This document shows, in pieces, positions 11,378 through 23,639 of a stretch of 64,000 nucleotides of DNA. Every line of letters starts with the position of its first letter. Positions within the stretch are counted from its first letter, which is position 1. Source of the stretch: Ahaetulla prasina (Eukaryota > Chordata > Lepidosauria > Squamata > Colubridae); contig NC_080546.1 in NCBI RefSeq assembly GCF_028640845.1, forward strand, positions 56,803,409 to 56,867,408, read 5' to 3'. The position numbers and the translations under genes are program-made. Below the pieces are notes generated by a model. That model saw only the letters and a program-made list of their open reading frames with translations. It searched no databases and was not told where the DNA came from.

Positions 11378-11735
11378 GGGCCCATCATATCACCCCCAAC
11401 TCCTCCGAGAATGGGCTGCGGACTACTGAGGCCCAAACCTGCCCACGGCCACTACTGACTCCAGAAAGCCACAGGTCCCAACGTGGTAGGGGTCAGCAGG
11501 GCCAGCTCGATAGATGATACCAGGGGAGAGGCGAATGAAGGCCGGAAAACCTTCACCCTTCAATGATCGAAAAGTCAAGGGTGGACAGCCATAGGCTAGG
11601 GAACAATCCTTCGCCTTGATGGTCAGAAGTCCGATGTTCGCAAAAAGTCCGATGGGGAAGAAAGGCAGACCAACAATAGGGGACCAGATGGAAACATGAT
11701 GTAAAGTGCCAAAGGGGAACGAACCGTAGCCACAT

Positions 11736-13871
11736 CTCAGGCCTCGCCTCAGGCCTCGTCTCAGGCCTCGCCTCAGGCCTCGCCTCAGGCCTCGCCTCAG
11801 GCCTCGCCTCAGGCCTCGCCTCAGGCCTCGCCTCAGGCCTCGCCTCAGGCCTCGCCTCAGGCCTCGCCTCAGGCCTCGCCTCAGGCCTCGCCTCAGGCCT
11901 CGCCTCAGGCCTCGCCTCAGGCCTCGCCTCAGGCCTCGCCTCAGGCCTCGCCTCAGGCCTCGCCTCAGGCCTCGCCTCAGGCCTCGCCTCAGGCCTCGCC
12001 TCAGGCCTCGCCTCAGGCCTCGCCTCAGGCCTCGCCTCAGGCCTCGCCTCAGGCCTCGCCTCAGGCCTCGCCTCAGGCCTCGCCTCAGGCCTCGCCTCAG
12101 GCCTCGCCTCAGGCCTCGCCTCAGGCCTCGCCTCAGGCCTCGCCTCAGGCCTCGCCTCAGGCCTCGCCTCAGGCCTCGCCTCAGGCCTCGCCTCAGGCCT
12201 CGCCTCAGGCCTCGCCTCAGGCCTCGCCTCAGGCCTCGCCTCAGGCCTCGCCTCAGGCCTCGCCTCAGGCCTCGCCTCAGGCCTCGCCTCAGGCCTCGCC
12301 TCAGGCCTCGCCTCAGGCCTCGCCTCAGGCCTCGCCTCAGGCCTCGCCTCAGGCCTCGCCTCAGGCCTCGCCTCAGGCCTCGCCTCAGGCCTCGCCTCAG
12401 GCCTCGCCTCAGGCCTCGCCTCAGGCCTCGCCTCAGGCCTCGCCTCAGGCCTCGCCTCAGGCCTCGCCTCAGGCCTCGCCTCAGGCCTCGCCTCAGGCCT
12501 CGCCTCAGGCCTCGCCTCAGGCCTCGCCTCAGGCCTCGCCTCAGGCCTCGCCTCAGGCCTCGCCTCAGGCCTCGCCTCAGGCCTCGCCTCAGGCCTCGCC
12601 TCAGGCCTCGCCTCAGGCCTCGCCTCAGGCCTCGCCTCAGGCCTCGCCTCAGGCCTCGCCTCAGGCCTCGCCTCAGGCCTCGCCTCAGGCCTCGCCTCAG
12701 GCCTCGCCTCAGGCCTCGCCTCAGGCCTCGCCTCAGGCCTCGCCTCAGGCCTCGCCTCAGGCCTCGCCTCAGGCCTCGCCTCAGGCCTCGCCTCAGGCCT
12801 CGCCTCAGGCCTCGCCTCAGGCCTCGCCTCAGGCCTCGCCTCAGGCCTCGCCTCAGGCCTCGCCTCAGGCCTCGCCTCAGGCCTCGCCTCAGGCCTCGCC
12901 TCAGGCCTCGCCTCAGGCCTCGCCTCAGGCCTCGCCTCAGGCCTCGCCTCAGGCCTCGCCTCAGGCCTCGCCTCAGGCCTCGCCTCAGGCCTCGCCTCAG
13001 GCCTCGCCTCAGGCCTCGCCTCAGGCCTCGCCTCAGGCCTCGCCTCAGGCCTCGCCTCAGGCCTCGCCTCAGGCCTCGCCTCAGGCCTCGCCTCAGGCCT
13101 CGCCTCAGGCCTCGCCTCAGGCCTCGCCTCAGGCCTCGCCTCAGGCCTCGCCTCAGGCCTCGCCTCAGGCCTCGCCTCAGGCCTCGCCTCAGGCCTCGCC
13201 TCAGGCCTCGCCTCAGGCCTCGCCTCAGGCCTCGCCTCAGGCCTCGCCTCAGGCCTCGCCTCAGGCCTCGCCTCAGGCCTCGCCTCAGGCCTCGCCTCAG
13301 GCCTCGCCTCAGGCCTCGCCTCAGGCCTCGCCTCAGGCCTCGCCTCAGGCCTCGCCTCAGGCCTCGCCTCAGGCCTCGCCTCAGGCCTCGCCTCAGGCCT
13401 CGCCTCAGGCCTCGCCTCAGGCCTCGCCTCAGGCCTCGCCTCAGGCCTCGCCTCAGGCCTCGCCTCAGGCCTCGCCTCAGGCCTCGCCTCAGGCCTCGCC
13501 TCAGGCCTCGCCTCAGGCCTCGCCTCAGGCCTCGCCTCAGGCCTCGCCTCAGGCCTCGCCTCAGGCCTCGCCTCAGGCCTCGCCTCAGGCCTCGCCTCAG
13601 GCCTCGCCTCAGGCCTCGCCTCAGGCCTCGCCTCAGGCCTCGCCTCAGGCCTCGCCTCAGGCCTCGCCTCAGGCCTCGCCTCAGGCCTCGCCTCAGGCCT
13701 CGCCTCAGGCCTCGCCTCAGGCCTCGCCTCAGGCCTCGCCTCAGGCCTCGCCTCAGGCCTCGCCTCAGGCCTCGCCTCAGGCCTCGCCTCAGGCCTCGCC
13801 TCAGGCCTCGCCTCAGGCCTCGCCTCAGGCCTCGCCTCAGGCCTCGCCTCAGGCCTCGCCTCAGGCCTCGC
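11736..13871. repeat. 12-bp minisatellite, 178 copies
   Basis: The unit CTCAGGCCTCGC repeats without a break for 2,136 bp, exactly 178 units. By eye the only variant is a T for C at 11759, in the second unit. The unit is 75% GC, contains the AGGCCT palindrome and one CG, so the array holds about 178 CpGs at 12-bp spacing. It abuts the 5' side of the minus-strand L2 LINE. The long minus-strand frame across it encodes only repeated RGLR and is an artefact of a period divisible by three. Confidence 0.98.
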
Positions 13872-15155
13872 ATGCGCAAGATTAATTATGAGTCTTGACT
13901 AATCAGGCTCCCAAGCTTTTAAATGTACTTTTATTATTTTTCCTCTCCAAAGTAATAACTTCACTGATTTATTTTAAATAGTTACTTTAGTGGTTACTGC
14001 ACAATGGTGTTACACAATGAATTATTATCTGATAAAATAATTCTCTATATGAGACATCACCCTGATTTCCCATTGATTAAGTTCAGAATAAATTAAATGG
14101 AGAAACGTAGATATGGAATATGACCAGGTTGGGCCCAAATGAGGGCTCAAATGGATCGTTTTTTGGAGTCTATTGTGCCCACAAGAGATCTAAATCTAGT
14201 CCATCTTGAATTCCATTGATCTTACCTACTGCCAATTTATCTTGATTGTTAGTAGTTCAGATTCTTGTAGAGAGCCAGAATGGAAGAAACTTGTACTCAT
14301 TTGAACAGCCTTGATTCCTGATTTCTTGGGCCTGACAATAGGGTTGGGAAGAGCTTTTGAGGTCTTCAAGTTTAGTCTGCTGCTCAGAAGAAATTTCATA
14401 TAATTCCAGTAAAAAGCACCAATGACTCCAGAAAGCAGGCTGTTCCACTGCTTGATAGCATTCATGGTCAGTAAATTGATTCTTAGAGATTGATTGTCTG
14501 TAAAGCTTCTACCATTTTATGAACTATAGTTGGGAGCTATGAAAAATAAATCTATATCTTTCTCTGACAGCACTTTACTTATTTTTATACATCACTCTAC
14601 TATTATCCATCTCCTTAGCCTTCTCTTCTTCAGACCATCAATCTTTCTTCATAACATTTAGTCTCCAAGCATACTACTATATTTACTGCTCTTCTCTACA
14701 TTTTCTGGCTCATCAACATCCTACTGGTATGGTGGCAGTCCAGAACTGCACATAGAGATGGAATATAAGTAGAAATAAATGAAATATAAGTAAATACATT
14801 CTAAAGTATGAAAGTCTTGCAGTTTTGCTTTTTTTCATTGTGAAAAAAAATGAAATCATATTTTTCAATATTTTTGATTTTTCTTATGAGCAGGTTCCTT
14901 TTTTGCAGATATCCATGCAGGAGATATATGGTTTTTACCAAGTCATGAGCAGAGTTGCTCAACCTTTCTGACTCTTTATTGCCATATTTGGCTATGTAGG
15001 TGCAAATAATACATGAATAAATCTTATATTACCCCATTTATTGAAGCAATTCTCTTTGCAAGTATTCTAATTGGATAAATAAACAAAATAAAAATAATGA
15101 TTATCTGCTCCCCATTGTTAAAACAGTTTTGTATTCCTGTTAACTTTAACTTTGT
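13872..15155. other. AT-rich non-genic stretch
   Basis: Nothing with known domains. Open frames at 14226-14465 are short, overlapping and featureless. Confidence 0.55.
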
Positions 15156-15159
15156 TAAA

Positions 15160-15960
15160 CTGATGACCCCCATCCTTTTAAAGACCTTGGAGTTTTCATA
15201 TCAAATGATCTAAATGCCAAAGTCCACTGCAACTACATCGCAAAAAAAGGCCTTAAAAGTTGCAAACCTAATCTTGCATAGCTTCTTCTCCAAAAACACT
15301 ACACTACTAACCAGAGCATATAAAACATTTGCTAGACCAATGCTTGAATACAGCTCGACTGTTTGGAACCCATACCACATTTCTGACATCAATACAACTG
15401 AACGTGTCCAGAAATATTTTACAAGAAGAGTACTCCACTCCTCCGAATACAACAAAATACCTTATGCCACCAGACTTAAAATACTGGGTTTCGAAAATTT
15501 AGAACTACACCGCCTTCGACATGATCTGAGTTTAACTCATAGAATCATCTATTACAATGTCCTTCCTGTCAAAGACTATTTCAGCTTCAATTACAATACA
15601 CGAGCACACAATAGATTTAAGCTTAATGTTAACCGCTCCAATCTTGATTGCAGAAAATATGACTTCAGTAACAGAGTTGTTAATGCTTGGAATACACTAC
15701 CTGACTCTGTGGTCTCTTCCCAAAATCTCAAAAGCTTCAACTAAAAACTATCTACCATTGACCTCACCCCATTCCTAAGAGGTCTGTAAGGAGCGTGCAT
15801 AAGAGCACAAACGTACCTACCATTCCTGTACTATTGTTTTTCTTCGTTATACTCAATAAATATAGTTATTACAACTCATACTCATATATATGCTTATATA
15901 TTGTATGATTATTTCATGCTTATGCTTATATACACTGTGTGACAAAAATAAATATAAAAA
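15160..15960 (+). mobile_element. CR1-group LINE, 3' fragment
   Basis: A 5'-truncated plus-strand LINE. The protein part (15214-15744) is followed by a 3' UTR and an AATAAATATAAAAAA tail. The same family occurs at 48.05-48.95 kb and in scrambled form at 61.27-63.05 kb, where its reverse-transcriptase motifs (SGVPQGNVLGP, LFADDVKLL) are visible. These place it in the CR1/jockey supergroup. It differs from the CR1 at 41.9 kb and the L2 copies. The subfamily is not named. Confidence 0.8.
15214..15744 (+). pseudogene. LINE ORF2 C-terminal fragment
   Basis: A 176-residue open frame corresponding to the region after the reverse-transcriptase domain. Landmarks are LLTRAYKTFARPMLEYSS, ERVQKYFTRRVL, RLRHDLSLTHRI and NAWNTLPDSVVSS, which form the conserved C-terminal pattern of CR1-group LINEs (VQ-x-x-FTRR, then LRHDL, then WN-x-LP). 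It lacks the endonuclease and the catalytic YADD region, and its start is an internal Met, so it is not a functional gene. The nearly uninterrupted frame indicates a fairly young insertion. The upstream part of the family's coding frame (near 15160-15213) is in another frame here, implying a small indel. Confidence 0.8.
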
Positions 15961-16780
15961 AACTGTAGGCTGTGTGTTTGCCTGCAATACTGCATTCTAA
16001 CCACTGAGCCACCAAGACTCCATTACTATAGGAATGCAGAAATACATCATATATGATACCACCATATTATGGTTATGAAAAGCTTGATGAGATGGTATAA
16101 TATCTATGCCTTAAAAATACTCTTCTTGAAATTCCATCTGCATATGACCTTATAATTTTTAAAATGCTGCCACAATATTCATTCTTTGATATTTCAGCAA
16201 GTTAACATTAATATCTGAGCTAGTCATTGAACAGTTCTTTCTAGGTCCTTTCATACTGTACTGTTGACTTCTTACTTTAAAAATCACTGTAGCAAATCAA
16301 TTTCAATTCGGAGTTATTGCACATGCATATGCTGCTTATAACAGCAGGTAATGATCTTCATATATATCTTTGAATAGCAGGAACACACAGTGCTGCTTAC
16401 AAGAACTGCTGTGTATTTCCCATATTAATCTCACTTTGGCCATAATGATTGCCCCAGTGATTGACCTTTCTGAGTCAGCTGCTATCTAGTAAACAGCAAA
16501 AAAGATATAGCACTCAAGAGAATGCATTTCATAATGCCTTAGTGAATTTAGTGAACGCAATTTGAAATATGCAGATGGATCAAATGTGTTAGTACTACAC
16601 GCAATGTTTTATGTACCTTTGCTTTTGCAATGTATATAGCATAGATAAGATGAACTATGACATTTTTATAGCTACAAAGTAATTCTGTACTAGCTAAAAA
16701 CTTTTAATGAACAGTTCTATGGCTGGCCCAAAAAGGCTGTTTTTACCTTTCCATGGAAAAGTCAAAGAAAGGAGTGCTGG
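15961..16780. other. AT-rich non-genic stretch
   Basis: No gene, RNA or repeat family recognised. Confidence 0.5.
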
Positions 16781-16834
16781 AATAATAATAACAATAACAA
16801 TAACAATAACAATAACAATAACAATAACAATAAC

Positions 16835-16891
<57 letters not shown>
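16781..16891. repeat. (AATAAC)n/(AAT)n microsatellite
   Basis: About ten copies of AATAAC followed by about twenty of AAT. It directly precedes, on the plus strand, the terminal stem-loop of a minus-strand L2 fragment, so it probably grew from that LINE's 3' tail. The open frames across it encode only Tyr/Cys or Ile/Thr runs. Confidence 0.95.
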
Positions 16892-16892
<1 letters not shown>

Positions 16893-17063
16893 TTTTAATT
16901 TGTATACCGCCCTTCTCCCGAAGGACTCAGGGTGGTTTACAGCCAAAATAAAATACAGCAACAACGCATACAATACTAAAAACAAACTTTAAAAAACTTA
17001 TTCAATTTGGCCCCATTTTAAAATACAATCAACCCTCTAAAATTAATAAAAATTAATATTTAA
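16892..17063 (-). mobile_element. L2 LINE 3' UTR fragment
   Basis: The stem-loop arms are at 16907-16913 (CCGCCCT) and 16929-16935 (AGGGTGG, one G-T pair). They are followed by AT-rich L2 3' UTR with the AAAAAACTTATTCA segment also seen at 7736 and 56996. It is severely 5'-truncated. A TA-flanked DNA transposon begins immediately beyond it. Confidence 0.8.
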
Positions 17064-17065
17064 TA

Positions 17066-17395
17066 CAGGTAGTCCTCAACTTACAACAGTTTGAAGTTAC
17101 AAAAGCACTGATCTATGCCTATTTTCACACTTATGACCGTTGTAGCATCTCTGTGGCCACACAAATTCGGATGCTTGGCAATTGACTCATATTTATGACT
17201 GTTGCTGTGTCTTGGGGTAATGTGATCAGCTTCTGCAACCTTCTGGCAAATTGTTACTAACTTAACAACTGCAATGATTCAGTTAACAACTGTGGCAAGA
17301 AAAGTCATAAAATGGGGGAAAATTCACTTAACAAATGCCTCACTTAACAACAAAAATGTTGGGCTCAGTTGTGGTAGTAAGTTGAAGACTACCTG
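17066..17395 (+). mobile_element. TA-flanked MITE, CAGGTAGTCCTC family, copy 1
   Basis: It begins CAGGTAGTCCTCAACTTAC and ends with the inverted form (AGTTGAAGACTACCTG). TA lies outside both ends (17064-17065 and 17396-17397). The interior shows the family phrases CACTTATGACC, TGTGATCA and CACTTAACAACA. It has no coding capacity. The TA duplication points to the Tc1/mariner/pogo group. Other copies are at 23640, 29440 (reverse) and 30658. Confidence 0.8.
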
Positions 17396-17399
17396 TATA

Positions 17400-20300
17400 G
17401 TGCTAAGATTATATCTTGCTTTGCCATAAAGGCTTATATAGGATATAAATTTTATTTACATTTTACAGTATGCAAATGAAGCAAATAATAATCTAAGTCA
17501 TGGCCATTATTGAGCCTGCCTTAGAAAAGTCATAAGACAGCAAGAAAAACCATGCTGAATACTTTGAATAATCATGTATGTTGAATATTTTTAACACACA
17601 GCATTTGTTGTTGTCATCATTGTATAAATGTATAATGTTAATTTTCCATTGAAACTGATTTCAAGGCAATCATTTGTGCAAGTTGCAATCCTATACTCCC
17701 ACTAGCAAGACACTATCAACATATTACAGGTTGGTTGGAGCTTTATTATCTGATGCATTTTGCCATATGCACTCATGTTCTGTTTGAAACACAATTTATA
17801 CATAAGCTTTATCAGAAGGTCCTTCTACCCAACTTGATTTCTCATGATACCAATAATGGTGTATCTCTGTTGTGAGGTTTGCCATTTTATGTGGCCATTT
17901 TTAATTATTCTGTTTTATGCCGGACTAAAATTCCTTCCTATATTTGGAGAACTATTAGTCTCCCAAAATAGTGAAAAGGACAAAGTGCCTATTTGAGGAA
18001 CATACATATAAACTTAAACTTAGTGACAAATTTAAGGAAGAGCCTGTTGTTTTTAAACTTTGAAAGAAAACTTATCCAATTTGCCCAGAGCAGTCATAAA
18101 ACACACAACTGTGCTTCAATCCCTGCTGAAGCCGGACCAAAACAGCCGTTGGAACATACATAGCCTTTAAAGGAAACACAGCAGGATAAGATATAACCAT
18201 TATTCATGTTGGTGGAGAGAATAGAACCTGGGTTTCTATTTTGGTATTACTATTACTACGATACCACTCTAGTTCTCTATTATTATGCACAATGAGTTTG
18301 TAACAAAGAGCGAAATAGAGAAGAACCATTTAATTTTACACTGAATAGATAACATTTTTGATCAGGTGGTTCTTCTCTTAGACATAATTACCTACTTACT
18401 TTATAGTTATTATGTAAAAGTTCATCAGAAGATTGAAATTGTCAGAAATTCTATATGTACCTGAGGAAAAATTTCCAACATAGAAATAGTAAATTCTGCC
18501 CAGTTTTAATGAACTGGATATTTTGTATTTTGAGAGATTTTCTGCACAAGAACTTACATTGTCTTACAAGGAAGGAATTACTGTAAAACAAATTCAAGCA
18601 GTGAGAAATAAAAACCCACAGGAATAAGCCATGAGTTATAAAGTAAATCACTTTCAAAATTGCAGAATGAGCAGTCATGAGTAAAAAATAGAAGTATCCA
18701 TATGTGAGTGTGTAACTTTTAAAAGCATCACCTCTTTCAATTTTCCTTGCCCATAAGCTCTTACTAAAGACTTCATTAATCACATAATTACGCTTCATAC
18801 TGCCAAACTTAAATACTTTGGGATTTTAGATCTCTATACAATTATTCCTCAAGAAACATTAATTAACATAGTGGGATAACTAATATGCTGGAAGGCTTGA
18901 CCTTCGCACTTGTGAACAGCTAAATAATCTGACAGTTCAACAGTGTGATATTATTAATGCTTCCTTCACATAATGGGAGTGGTCTTAAAGGATGCAGACA
19001 TATTTGGCAACAATTTCTGGGAAAATGCTTGATAAGCTTTTCATTACAGTCAGGATTCAGGAATCTAATTTTAAATTACAATTCTTATGCAACAAAATTG
19101 AAATCTTTTGCTTGTTAAATAAAAAGTTGAACTGCATGTCATGAAAGTACAATCAATTATTAATTTTTTTGGTACTTTACCTACATGTGGACATACTGCT
19201 TCTATGATAAATTCTTTTAACCTCCAATTGGTCTTCCAAATATAACATGTTTTAACTGCCAGCTAGTCCTGCAAGGTTTTTAATGTAATAAAATTGCTGA
19301 AATTAGTATTTAGTGAATAAACACCTGGATTTTTTCACCATCCATGATAAACAAATATGTACAAAAATAATCTGAGTACAATTAACATTTTGGGTCATTT
19401 GACATCTTCAAAAACTAGAAAATTATAAACGTAAGCATGAATTTGTAAAGAACTATATCTTATTGTGCAGTCATTAACTTAGTTTTCAGGTTTTGAGAGT
19501 ACTATAGATATGGTATATTTTAACTTCAAAAAAACGTTGGTCAATCTGCTCGTGATTTGTAATTTGCTTAAGTTAGTTCTGAGAAATATTATAATTAAAC
19601 AAATAAACAGTTGATTCAAAGACTGCAAAGAATACCCATTAGTAGTATCTTGTCAAAAAACCAATGGGAAGTATTTGACTAGTTAATTACAGGGAAACAG
19701 GCATCAAATGCAGAATTAAAGGATACCTGGACTAGCAATGGTACTTGTGAAAAGTACCATTATCTTGGAGTATAAGCAATGTGATGTGGCTGCAAAAAAA
19801 ATGCAAATGCAAGTTTAGGCTGTACCAACAAAAGTAGTTTTAAAGACTAATAATTCCACTTTGTTTTATAATAATGATAGCCTCCCTGGAATATTGAGAT
19901 CAGTTTTGGCTATTGGCCTTTCAGAGTGAGTGTATGAAAACTGGAAGAACTAATACGTTTAGTTCTAACTAAAGATAATAAATGAGGAGTTATGATTGCA
20001 GTCTGTAAGGATGTCATGTAGAAGAAAACCAATACTAATATTATTTTATATTATTTATATTATATGTGAGTAATGTATTTTTGTTACAGAAAGCTGAATG
20101 TTAGGAAAAGCTTCCTAATAATAAGAAATAGTGAGAAATAGTGAAGTCTCTTTCACTGAATGAAGAATATTAGAATAGAATGTTTTACTAAACAGCAGTT
20201 GTACCACTCAGTGTCTCGTAACTTATTTTTCACAGTTCCCCAGACAAGTGTAAGGTCTGAAATAAAGAAGCCAAAATGGGTTGTGTGAGAGAACTGTAGG

Positions 20301-22500
20301 AACAGGTCTAGTAATCCTTCTTATATGATCCCCTTTCAAGAGCTTGCTCTCTCTCCTCCCACCTATTCTCTCTTTCTTATTTGAATTCCTGAAATAACAT
20401 ATTCTTTCACTGTAGTAAATATTTTTGCATAATTGAGAAAATACTTTTTAAATGTCCTGGGAAAAGTGTGTTTTCTAAAATAAAATTTCTTTTAACCATG
20501 TCTTCAAGGAACAGTTGTTTAGTGCTCTTTCACTAAGTGAATGAAAAAACGCTGCACACAATTATTTAGAGAAGGTCTTCTGTTCACTTACTGAATCTGT
20601 TCAATTGATTGTTATTAAATTATTAGTGAGAAGGATAACTTCCCTATTAAAATCATTCCTTATTGAAAGTACTGCAGAAAGTGCTACTGGTGGTTTCAGA
20701 GGTTTAGTGTTGAGGTCTCCTGAGAGACCAATAGATAACATCTGAACGTTTGTTTGGAGTAGAAATAAACTGAGGTCACTCTTCAAGACAACAAACTGTA
20801 TGCTGCATTCTCTGACCCTTAAAGGTTAGAGTTGAGGAATTTCCTGATGGAATTCTGTTTGGTCTAACTTTCTTTCTTTCTTTCTTTTACAAACGTATCT
20901 TGGGAATAGCCAGAGTAAATGTAGGTCTATTTTCAAGAGTTGTAAAACTTTATTATCTTTCAAAGGTAGTTAGAGACCGAAAGTTCAGTGATGACTTTAT
21001 AACTAGAATGATGATTTTCTTTTTCTATTTCTTTGAAAATTAACAATATTAGTTTTATCTATGAAAGTTCAAATTCTAGTGCATTCGGAAAATGTAACTG
21101 AAACTGCTTTTGACAAGCTACAAATTATAGAGTTGCTTACTGCATGTTGCAGTAATTTCTTTGAATTAATAAGGGTGTTTCAGGACTCAAACATGTGCTT
21201 CTTCTCTATTAAATACATAATTAGGAAAAATATAAGTGTATATGGATACACATGTGATAATGAAACAATTATTTATATAGTTGCTTCATAGGAACACGAA
21301 TAAAGAGGCATAGAAGAACAGCTACTTTCTCACACTCTCTGCTGTAGTTGGACAATCTCATTTTAGACATTATGTACTCATTGCACTACGCATAGCACAG
21401 AAAAGCAATAAGGAATAGCACCCAACAGTCAGTTAAGTATAGATTGCATCAGTTTAACTATAAATTATTGTTTATTCTTATTATTTTAGTTGTTATTGTT
21501 AATCTAAAATCTGATTCTAATATTAGTTCTGGAGGTGCTAAGTCTCCATAATTTCTCTGGTCCAGCCTAATTTGTAAGGATATCTTTTATGCAATTTTTA
21601 TATTGTTAATATTTCCTTTCAGTCTACTTCCCTTTTTCTGTTTTTATTCTTCAAGTGTACAAAATGCCAAATGCAATCTGAACAACTGGCTGACTATGTG
21701 ACGAATTTTAATAATTGTTACAGTAAATTTGTATGCCATCCAACTTTCATAGATCTTCCATATCTCAGTCCCTTAATGCTTCCTTAAATCACCAAGTTTT
21801 CATTCATTTTTAAACAGTAAAGAGAGGATGTTGATCTTATTTATTGGAAAACTGATTCCATAGGAGGAATCTGACTAAATGGTCAAATCTTTGATAGTAT
21901 ATATTTCACATTGCTCAGTTTATAATAATTATAATGTATAATAATAATTGCTGTTATTATAATTATAATAATCCATATTAATTCAGTATTTATTCATTCT
22001 TAATCCTATCTCTTCTTGTTCTATAATAAACAATTCTTTCCTACTTACGAGTTTCATTTTATATTTCTCCCAGTATTCCCAACTATTATTTACACCTATA
22101 AAGTAAACAGAAATATTCTTATAAATATCCAGTTTTGCTCATTTGGATAAATAATAATTCCTTTCGGCAGATGACATCATTAGCTTTCTAACAGCATTTC
22201 TGCATTTTAAAATTTCACCATCCATTCCCACATCTTAGTAAATGAATTTGTCTTTCTGCTCTAGTTTTTCATCATTTATATATGATGCAATGGTTAATCC
22301 CATTTCCCTTGGCAATTACAACTACAGGGATCATCTATACATTGTATGTCTTGTTACTTCACACAGTATATTTAATGTTCGCTGTGTATCATTTGAGTTC
22401 TCAACCAACAATGTCACATCTTTTTTATATAAAAGTAAGTACAGCCTTTTAATTAACTGATCTACTGAACTAAATCATTACATGGATTTCTTATTCCTTC
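17400..22500. other. 5.1 kb AT-rich stretch without a supported gene
   Basis: I see no exon, conserved protein or RNA gene. Open frames here are under 120 codons, without domains. A (CTTT)n run lies near 20870-20888. Old, diverged repeats may be present but could not be named. Confidence 0.55.
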
Positions 22501-22508
22501 ATCCAGAA

Positions 22509-22875
22509 CAGGGGTGTCAAACTGGATTGCTTTGAGAGTCAGATCAGTATTGTAGTTCTCCTCTGTGGGCCAGTCAGAAAGATGGGACGGACACCTCTTG
22601 CAGCACTTTGCCAGCAAAAATGAGACACGGCAGAGTGCTGCAGGGGGCCGTCCAGGCTGAAAATGGGGCTGCTCCCAACACCCTAGGACCCCGTTTTGGC
22701 TGGCAGAGTGCTTCAGGAAGCCATCTTGGTTGAAAATGGTGCAGAGAGGGTGCGTCCGGCCCCTACGTGCCCCATTTGGGCTGCCAGAGGCACCATAGGC
22801 CAGTCCTTTGCTATTTCCAGGCCAGTCCGTTGGTCAGATCTAATCACCCCATGGGCCTTGAGTTTGACACCCCTG
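22509..22875. mobile_element. hAT-type MITE, CAGGGGTGTCAAAC family, perfect TSD
   Basis: The ends are CAGGGGTGTCAAACT and AGTTTGACACCCCTG, exact inverted repeats over about 14 bp. An identical 8-bp sequence, ATCCAGAA, flanks both sides (22501-22508 and 22876-22883), the diagnostic target-site duplication of hAT transposons. No transposase is encoded. The perfect duplication suggests a relatively young insertion. Relatives are at 28787 and 35186. Confidence 0.92.
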
Positions 22876-22889
22876 ATCCAGAAGCACAT

Positions 22890-23635
22890 TAAACAACCTA
22901 GGGTCATCACACATACCTGTATTACTCTGTTATTCCCCAAATCCTTGGTTTTCATCCTACATAGTTGTTATTGCATTTTGCAATCAACTTTTGAGCTAAG
23001 ATAAGTATTCCAGAACTCATAGGGTTTCTCTAAATCTAAATGTACAGGGAAATGATGGTTCATACATTCTTCAACAATCCTTTAAGATTAAAGATCTGTT
23101 TTGCCCAGCTGATTGACCATTTTCAACATTCTCACAGCATTCATCATTTTTGTGGATTTTTTTCTTGGACTTGGACTCTTTTTTTTTTTGGTCCTGGATA
23201 CATTTACAACATCCATATCAATTCCACTCAACATTATACCAGTATCATTCCAATTCATAGTTCTAAAATACTCTTTCCCGTTTTCCATCCCTTCAATTTT
23301 CTATAGTTAATATAGAGAATGACTTGGAAGAAGAGAAGAGAGGTAATAATAAATAAACAAGAGGCCCGTGGAAGAAAGTGGCTTGTGAAAATGCCTCAGA
23401 CATTCATATTCAATTTACATAAAGACAAAAGAAGGATAAAGGGTATGAAAATCTATGTCACGAGAGCTTTTAAAATAAAAATAACACTGTCTGTTACTCT
23501 ATCTTACAGGGCTGATATCAATCTTGCAAGTCTACCCTATAAAGCAAAAGCCTCTTACTAGAAAACAGTAATTAAGAGCACTAAGTACAGTTGTCTTATT
23601 TGCATTCATCAAGCGTGCACTGTAATAACAAATAC
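22890..23635. other. AT-rich non-genic stretch
   Basis: Several overlapping short open frames on both strands, none with recognisable content. Confidence 0.5.
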
Positions 23636-23639
23636 AGTA

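Larger units (their letters stand above)
7625..11735 (-). mobile_element. Long L2-clade LINE, near full length
   Basis: A minus-strand non-LTR retrotransposon. Its 3' end lies at the left, with an AT-rich tail (about 7620-7649) and a terminal stem-loop (7650-7679). Moving right on the plus strand come the reverse-transcriptase C-terminal region, the reverse-transcriptase domain, an apurinic-type endonuclease, and a GC-rich 5' region of about 1 kb that reaches a 12-bp tandem array at 11736. The phrase NYRPVSNL and the YADDTQLYF box are closer to the L2 clade than to CR1, which typically reads NYRPVSLTS. A second copy at 56.9-58.5 kb is nearly identical over the shared part. Target duplications could not be identified. 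Confidence 0.85.

Noticed and set aside
11736..13871. CRISPR-like or bacterial repeat array
   Set aside because: The units are contiguous, with no unique spacers, and the context is vertebrate. It is a minisatellite.
11423..13879. 818-residue open frame rich in RGLR repeats
   Set aside because: It is a by-product of a 12-bp tandem array whose period is a multiple of three. The non-repeat end is LINE 5' region. There is no support for a gene.
16707..16985. Poly-Tyr/Cys and poly-Ile/Thr frames
   Set aside because: They are translations of the (AATAAC)n/(AAT)n microsatellite.
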